This document shows, in pieces, positions 21,061-23,606 of a stretch of 23,606 nucleotides of DNA (position 1 is the first letter of the stretch; every line of letters begins with the position of its first letter). The DNA comes from Ignavibacteria bacterium (lineage in GTDB: Bacteria; Bacteroidota; Ignavibacteria; Kapaibacteriales; UBA4661). The position numbers and the translations under genes are program-made. Below the pieces are notes generated by a model. It had not been told where the DNA came from. It worked only from the letters and a program-made list of their open reading frames with translations, and ran no database searches. The DNA lies in NCBI GenBank assembly GCA_013298375.1, contig JAAFHM010000015.1:1-23606 (forward strand), written 5' to 3'.

Positions 21061-21206
21061 AAATCTATTTACTGAGAACTAGGGATTTTTTTTGTATGAC
21101 GCATAAAACCTTGTGCCTGTCATACCCGCGAAGGCGGGTATCCAGATGGATAATTGCTGCACTGGCTGTGGTAGCGGTGTTGACGGTGAAGATTGGAGGG
21201 ATGTGA
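21057..21206 (+). CDS. Small membrane protein interrupted in frame by a REP-like repeat
   Basis: 49 residues. ATGA overlap upstream and a TGATG junction downstream support it. A basic segment (YPRRRVSRW, encoded by the repeat) precedes one transmembrane helix (IIAALAVVAVLTV). The repeat has kept the frame open. Could be a holin-like or regulatory membrane peptide; not assignable. Confidence 0.55.
   Translation: MKIYLLRTRDFFCMTHKTLCLSYPRRRVSRWIIAALAVVAVLTVKIGGM
21119..21146 (+). repeat. REP-like palindromic element
   Basis: Perfect 8-bp stem ATACCCGC/GCGGGTAT (21122-21129, 21134-21141) with GAAG loop, flanked by TGTC and CCAG. This is the widespread chromosomal repeat whose translated form reads VIPAKAGIQ in another frame. 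It is unusual inside a phage operon. Confidence 0.85.
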
Positions 21207-21601
21207 TGACTGATTTAGATGGCAAACCACTCAGCAAATACCACATTGTAACCGTTTACTTTGAACCGATTATGGAATCCGGCGAACGCATTGCATTTGT
21301 CATAGCGGCGTACTCTGTTCCACTTGGCGCATTTGCACTGCATGATGGCATACGTGACGAGGTGTTGCAGTGTTGTTTCGGTGAGCAAGCCGATCATGTG
21401 CGCGGGATATTAGAAATGTTAAAAAGTTCGCTCCATGACTTTTTCCAACAACATGGCAGCCTTTACGGGTGGCGCTCTCCGCTTGGTGGTGTTCTTATGG
21501 GAGAGATTAGCACTACATATTCAGAAACACTCACTGGCGCATTAAACCACGCGGTGTTGCGCACGGCAAGTTTTTCGTCACTTATTGAGGAAACGGAATG
21601 A
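21206..21601 (+). CDS. Hypothetical 131-residue protein
   Basis: The start is placed at ATG 21206 (MTDLDGKPLSKYHIVTVYF) with GGAGGG directly upstream. A longer frame to 21113 would begin with REP-encoded residues and is rejected. Beta-rich N-terminal half, then helical with Cys residues (LQCCFG), and a Gly-rich segment near YGWRSPLGG. No family recognised. Overlaps the next gene by ATGA. Confidence 0.65.
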   Translation: MTDLDGKPLSKYHIVTVYFEPIMESGERIAFVIAAYSVPLGAFALHDGIRDEVLQCCFGEQADHVRGILEMLKSSLHDFFQQHGSLYGWRSPLGGVLMGEISTTYSETLTGALNHAVLRTASFSSLIEETE

Positions 21602-21744
21602 ACAGCGAAGTCCAAGGCTGGATTCAAACAGCATACGAACTACTGGTGGTGCTGGCAATAGCACTTTACACGAAAGCAAAATGGTACCCGAAAGAAGAGA
21701 AATCAACAATTCACCTATCGAAAGAAACAAATGACACAATTTGA
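21598..21744 (+). CDS. Small membrane protein, 48 residues
   Basis: ATGA overlap with the previous stop. One hydrophobic helix (AYELLVVLAIALY, about residues 12-24), then a basic/polar tail. The third short membrane protein in this stretch. No family recognised. Confidence 0.5.
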   Translation: MNSEVQGWIQTAYELLVVLAIALYTKAKWYPKEEKSTIHLSKETNDTI

Positions 21745-22174
21745 ATTTGCACAGAAGCTGCACGGCAGGCTAAGAGGCAAGGAGATTTTTACTAACGAAG
21801 AGATTTTGGCGAGAGACAATGGCTTGGTCGTGGTGTATGGCGCAAGTGACGACCTAATGGAGTTTGAAGGCGCAATTTACGATGAAGTGAACGCATGGAA
21901 TGGCGGACTTGCGTGGGTAATGGACAACGGGACGGTGATTGACAATGACAACATTTCAGACGAAGAGGACGAGCAGATGAGCAACGCTGGAATTTACACG
22001 ATACGCGCTGTTTGGAAGCCGAAAGAGCTACAAGGCGCTTCTTGGCTTATCAAGACGGAAATCCCTCACGCAACCTTTGACATTTACGACGATGAAAACC
22101 CTGAGCAAATTTTTTGCAGAGGCATTGTCTTTGCGCTGGCGGATGCGCTGCCGTCTCCTGTAAATGGTAACTAA
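21731..22174 (+). CDS. Conserved-looking phage protein of unknown function
   Basis: 147 residues. GLVVVYGASDDLMEFEGAIYDEV (about 31-53) and the ending FCRGIVFALADALP, with IPHATFDIYDDE before it, match a pattern I recall from hypothetical proteins of many phages, a statement from memory only. Acidic overall. Overlaps the preceding small gene by 14 bases. Confidence 0.65.
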   Translation: MTQFEFAQKLHGRLRGKEIFTNEEILARDNGLVVVYGASDDLMEFEGAIYDEVNAWNGGLAWVMDNGTVIDNDNISDEEDEQMSNAGIYTIRAVWKPKELQGASWLIKTEIPHATFDIYDDENPEQIFCRGIVFALADALPSPVNGN

Positions 22175-22245
22175 TTTCACTCGCCAGTTTGCGGGGCTGG
22201 TCAAAACCGCGATTATTTTTATCAATCATTTTTGGAGATAGTATT

Positions 22246-22602
22246 ATGAATGTCGAACAAATCGCTCAGGTATGCCACGAGGCGAATAAAGGCTATTGTG
22301 CTGCTATCGGAGACAATAGCCAGAAAAGTTGGGAAGAAGCCGAACAATGGCAGCGTGATTCTGCTATCAAAGGGGTTCAATATTTTCTAAGCAATCCAAA
22401 TGCTCCTGAATCTGCGCAACATGACGCTTGGATGGCTGACAAAGTAGCCGATGGCTGGGTGTATGGCGAAGTAAAAGACGCGCAAGCAAAGACGCATCCT
22501 TGCATTGTGCCATTTATAGAATTGACGCTTGAACAACGTCTAAAGGATGCTCTTTTCCAGTCCGTTGTTAGAGCTTTTGCGGCTTATTCCGATACATGGT
22601 GA
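22246..22602 (+). CDS. Hypothetical 118-residue protein (RyR-like)
   Basis: Start at 22246 (MNVEQIAQVCHEANKGYC), with GGAG at 22234-22237; a frame from 22189 lacks such a signal. SWEEAEQWQRDSAIKGVQYFLSNP, then DAWMADKVADGWVYGEVKD and HPCIVPFIELTLEQRLKD, correspond to the RyR-domain pattern seen in phage and bacterial proteins. RyR domains in bacteria are of uncertain role, probably ligand or nucleotide sensing. Stands with its own ribosome-binding site at the end of the early series. Confidence 0.7.
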   Translation: MNVEQIAQVCHEANKGYCAAIGDNSQKSWEEAEQWQRDSAIKGVQYFLSNPNAPESAQHDAWMADKVADGWVYGEVKDAQAKTHPCIVPFIELTLEQRLKDALFQSVVRAFAAYSDTW

Positions 22603-22611
22603 TCTAAATGT

Positions 22612-22637
22612 TTCCCCTTGCATGAGAGTTTGTGTGT
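22612..22637 (+). repeat. 26-nt inverted repeat, right copy
   Basis: Exact reverse complement of 10550-10575. Here it also pairs with a partial third copy (22652-22663): CCCTTG/CAAGGG and TGAGAG/CTCTCA with a two-base bulge, a 12-bp stem spanning 22615-22663 upstream of the HTH gene. Confidence 0.9.
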
Positions 22638-22667
22638 GTAATTTTTGTTCACTCTCACAAGGGCATT

Positions 22668-22889
22668 ATGGAGAAGTTATCACGCAGACACGAAGAGGTG
22701 TTAAAGCGCAAGGCTAAAGCGGTAGTCTTGCGCGAAGGCGGTTACACCCTGCAATCAATAGCAGAAACACTCGGCTATGCCGACAAAAGCACCGTGCGTA
22801 AGCTACTGGGGACGCACGAAGAAGAGCTTGAACAATCGAAACTTTACAGAAGAATCTTCCAAAGCTGCGTGGGGCAGAACTGTGTCTAA
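22668..22889 (+). CDS. Small helix-turn-helix protein
   Basis: 73 residues from ATG 22668 (MEKLSRRHEEVLKRKAKAV); the longer frame to 22632 lies inside the stem upstream. GGYTLQSIAETLGYADKSTVRKLLG is a homeodomain-like HTH. Basic first helix, acidic tail. The 26-nt repeat and its stem lie just upstream, a candidate target. Other options: a late-gene regulator or a terminase small subunit fragment; it is short for the latter. Confidence 0.7.
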   Translation: MEKLSRRHEEVLKRKAKAVVLREGGYTLQSIAETLGYADKSTVRKLLGTHEEELEQSKLYRRIFQSCVGQNCV

Positions 22890-22930
22890 AAAGTGTCCCA
22901 AAAGGGGCAAAACGTTAGTTCGGTTCGTCA

Positions 22931-22938
22931 TATCTTTG
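22931..22938 (+). promoter_or_regulatory. Possible promoter of the structural genes
   Basis: TATCTTTG fits TAnnTTTG about 75 bases upstream of the tail-fibre-like start. No TTG at the right distance is found, so an activator may be required. Confidence 0.35.
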
Positions 22939-23014
22939 CATCAGTAATAATACGTTCGTCTCTCCGAAAGCACAAGAGCGGCAAGGGTCTCCTTTATTTT
23001 TTCTTCTATGCGCT

Positions 23015-23542
23015 ATGTCCGAAGAACAATACATATACGTTGAATTCCCGCCGAATGACCCATTAAACCCGTTGAATCCAATAGATTTCATCGGGCGCAC
23101 TGTTGTTGTCATTTCAACACGTAAAAAATGGTATAGCGACGGCTCTCTTTGGGAAGCAGAGACGGGCGCAGGAGGCTCCGTCGGTTCACTAGACGCAGCG
23201 TCTCCCATCAGTGGCAATCCCGCTGGTCTGCAAACGCCCGGACAGATGGCAGCTACCATCCAAGCCCAAGCCGCGCAAATAGCGGCGCTGCAAGCCTTCC
23301 GCACCAGTATAGACAGCGACAACGACGGGCGCGTGGACGCAGCGAAGCAGCAATCAAACGAGTACGATTTCCCTGTGCCTCTGCTAACGTGGAATATCGC
23401 TCACGGCTTAGGCAAGCGGGCAACCGCAATATTGCTGGATAGCACGGGGATAGAGTTCCTTTCTGAGGTCACGTATTCCGACGCAAACACGATAATCATT
23501 CGCCATTCCGCTCCAACGAGTGGGAAGGCTATTCTTCAATAA
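23015..23542 (+). CDS. Tail-fibre-like phage structural protein
   Basis: 175 residues. N-terminal domain (1-55, with IGRTVVVISTRKKWYSDGSLWE), a Gly/Ala linker and short coiled coil (QAAQIAALQAFRTSID), a calcium-site-like DSDNDGRVD, and a C-terminal beta domain (PLLTWNIAHGLGKRATAILLDS ... YSDANTIIIRHSAPTSGKAIL) that recurs at the end of many phage fibre or structural proteins. Expected on the virion, possibly in host contact. It begins a new unit after a 125-bp gap without genes. Confidence 0.7.
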   Translation: MSEEQYIYVEFPPNDPLNPLNPIDFIGRTVVVISTRKKWYSDGSLWEAETGAGGSVGSLDAASPISGNPAGLQTPGQMAATIQAQAAQIAALQAFRTSIDSDNDGRVDAAKQQSNEYDFPVPLLTWNIAHGLGKRATAILLDSTGIEFLSEVTYSDANTIIIRHSAPTSGKAILQ

Positions 23543-23559
23543 TTTTTCAGGACAATCAG

Positions 23560-23606
23560 ATGAATTTACGTTCAGTCTTGACGTTTATGCAGAACCTCGC
23601 AGCGGA
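23560..23606 (+). CDS. Partial gene at the window edge
   Basis: ATG 23560 opens a frame (MNLRSVLTFMQNLAA) that runs off the end, 17 bases after the previous stop. Too short to name. Confidence 0.5.
   Translation, partial: MNLRSVLTFMQNLAA

Noticed and set aside
21113..21205. N-terminal extension of the 21206 gene reading VIPAKAGIQ.
   Set aside because: Translation artefact of the REP-like element; a good ribosome-binding site places the start at 21206.

Overview
The window is most likely the left part of a temperate tailed phage (prophage) in a bacterium of the Bacteroidota/Chlorobiota group. Three promoters have the Bacteroidota-type form (TTG, about 20 bases, then TAnnTTTG), in front of the Panacea gene, the NYN nuclease gene and the early phage operon. 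This host placement is inference; no host marker gene is present. The left end (1-2.4 kb) looks like host or island DNA: an alpha/beta hydrolase with a strong terminator, then a two-gene Panacea-type toxin-antitoxin module on the minus strand.

The phage proper seems to start at a tyrosine integrase (2492-3571, minus). Beside it is a minus-strand block likely expressed in the lysogen: an AT-rich NYN-domain nuclease behind a structured leader, and a cell-envelope group (a lipoprotein with two lamin-tail-like domains, a membrane-anchored coiled-coil protein, a small periplasmic DUF2511-like protein). A non-coding stretch follows, with a palindrome, four 20-bp iterons and nine TCTCTT hexamers, then a plus-strand group: a small repressor-like protein, a secreted protein and two membrane proteins. 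The immunity switch is at 8.5-9.5 kb: a CI-like repressor without a peptidase domain, two operators, a promoter overlapped by one operator, and a divergent ribbon-helix-helix gene.

From 9.3 to 22.9 kb most genes run on the plus strand in one tightly coupled series with many ATGA stop/start overlaps. It holds an excisionase-like protein, two divergent tRNA genes amid repeated hairpins, a recombination module (Sak4-like ATPase, PD-(D/E)XK nuclease, NinB-like protein, SF2 helicase, Hjc-like resolvase), a replication module (lambda O-like initiator with repeats inside its gene, T7 gp4-like primase-helicase), and many small proteins. A tail-fibre-like gene at 23 kb begins the structural region, which continues past the window.

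The least expected observations are: a candidate programmed -1 frameshift at 14649-14746 that would add a zinc-finger domain to a small protein in the recombination operon; a 26-nt exact inverted repeat 12 kb apart that brackets the recombination/replication module; a promoter, three hairpins and an intrinsic-terminator-like stem in front of the NYN nuclease gene; and a tRNA(CAU) mixing initiator and elongator traits beside hairpins that share its D-loop sequence.
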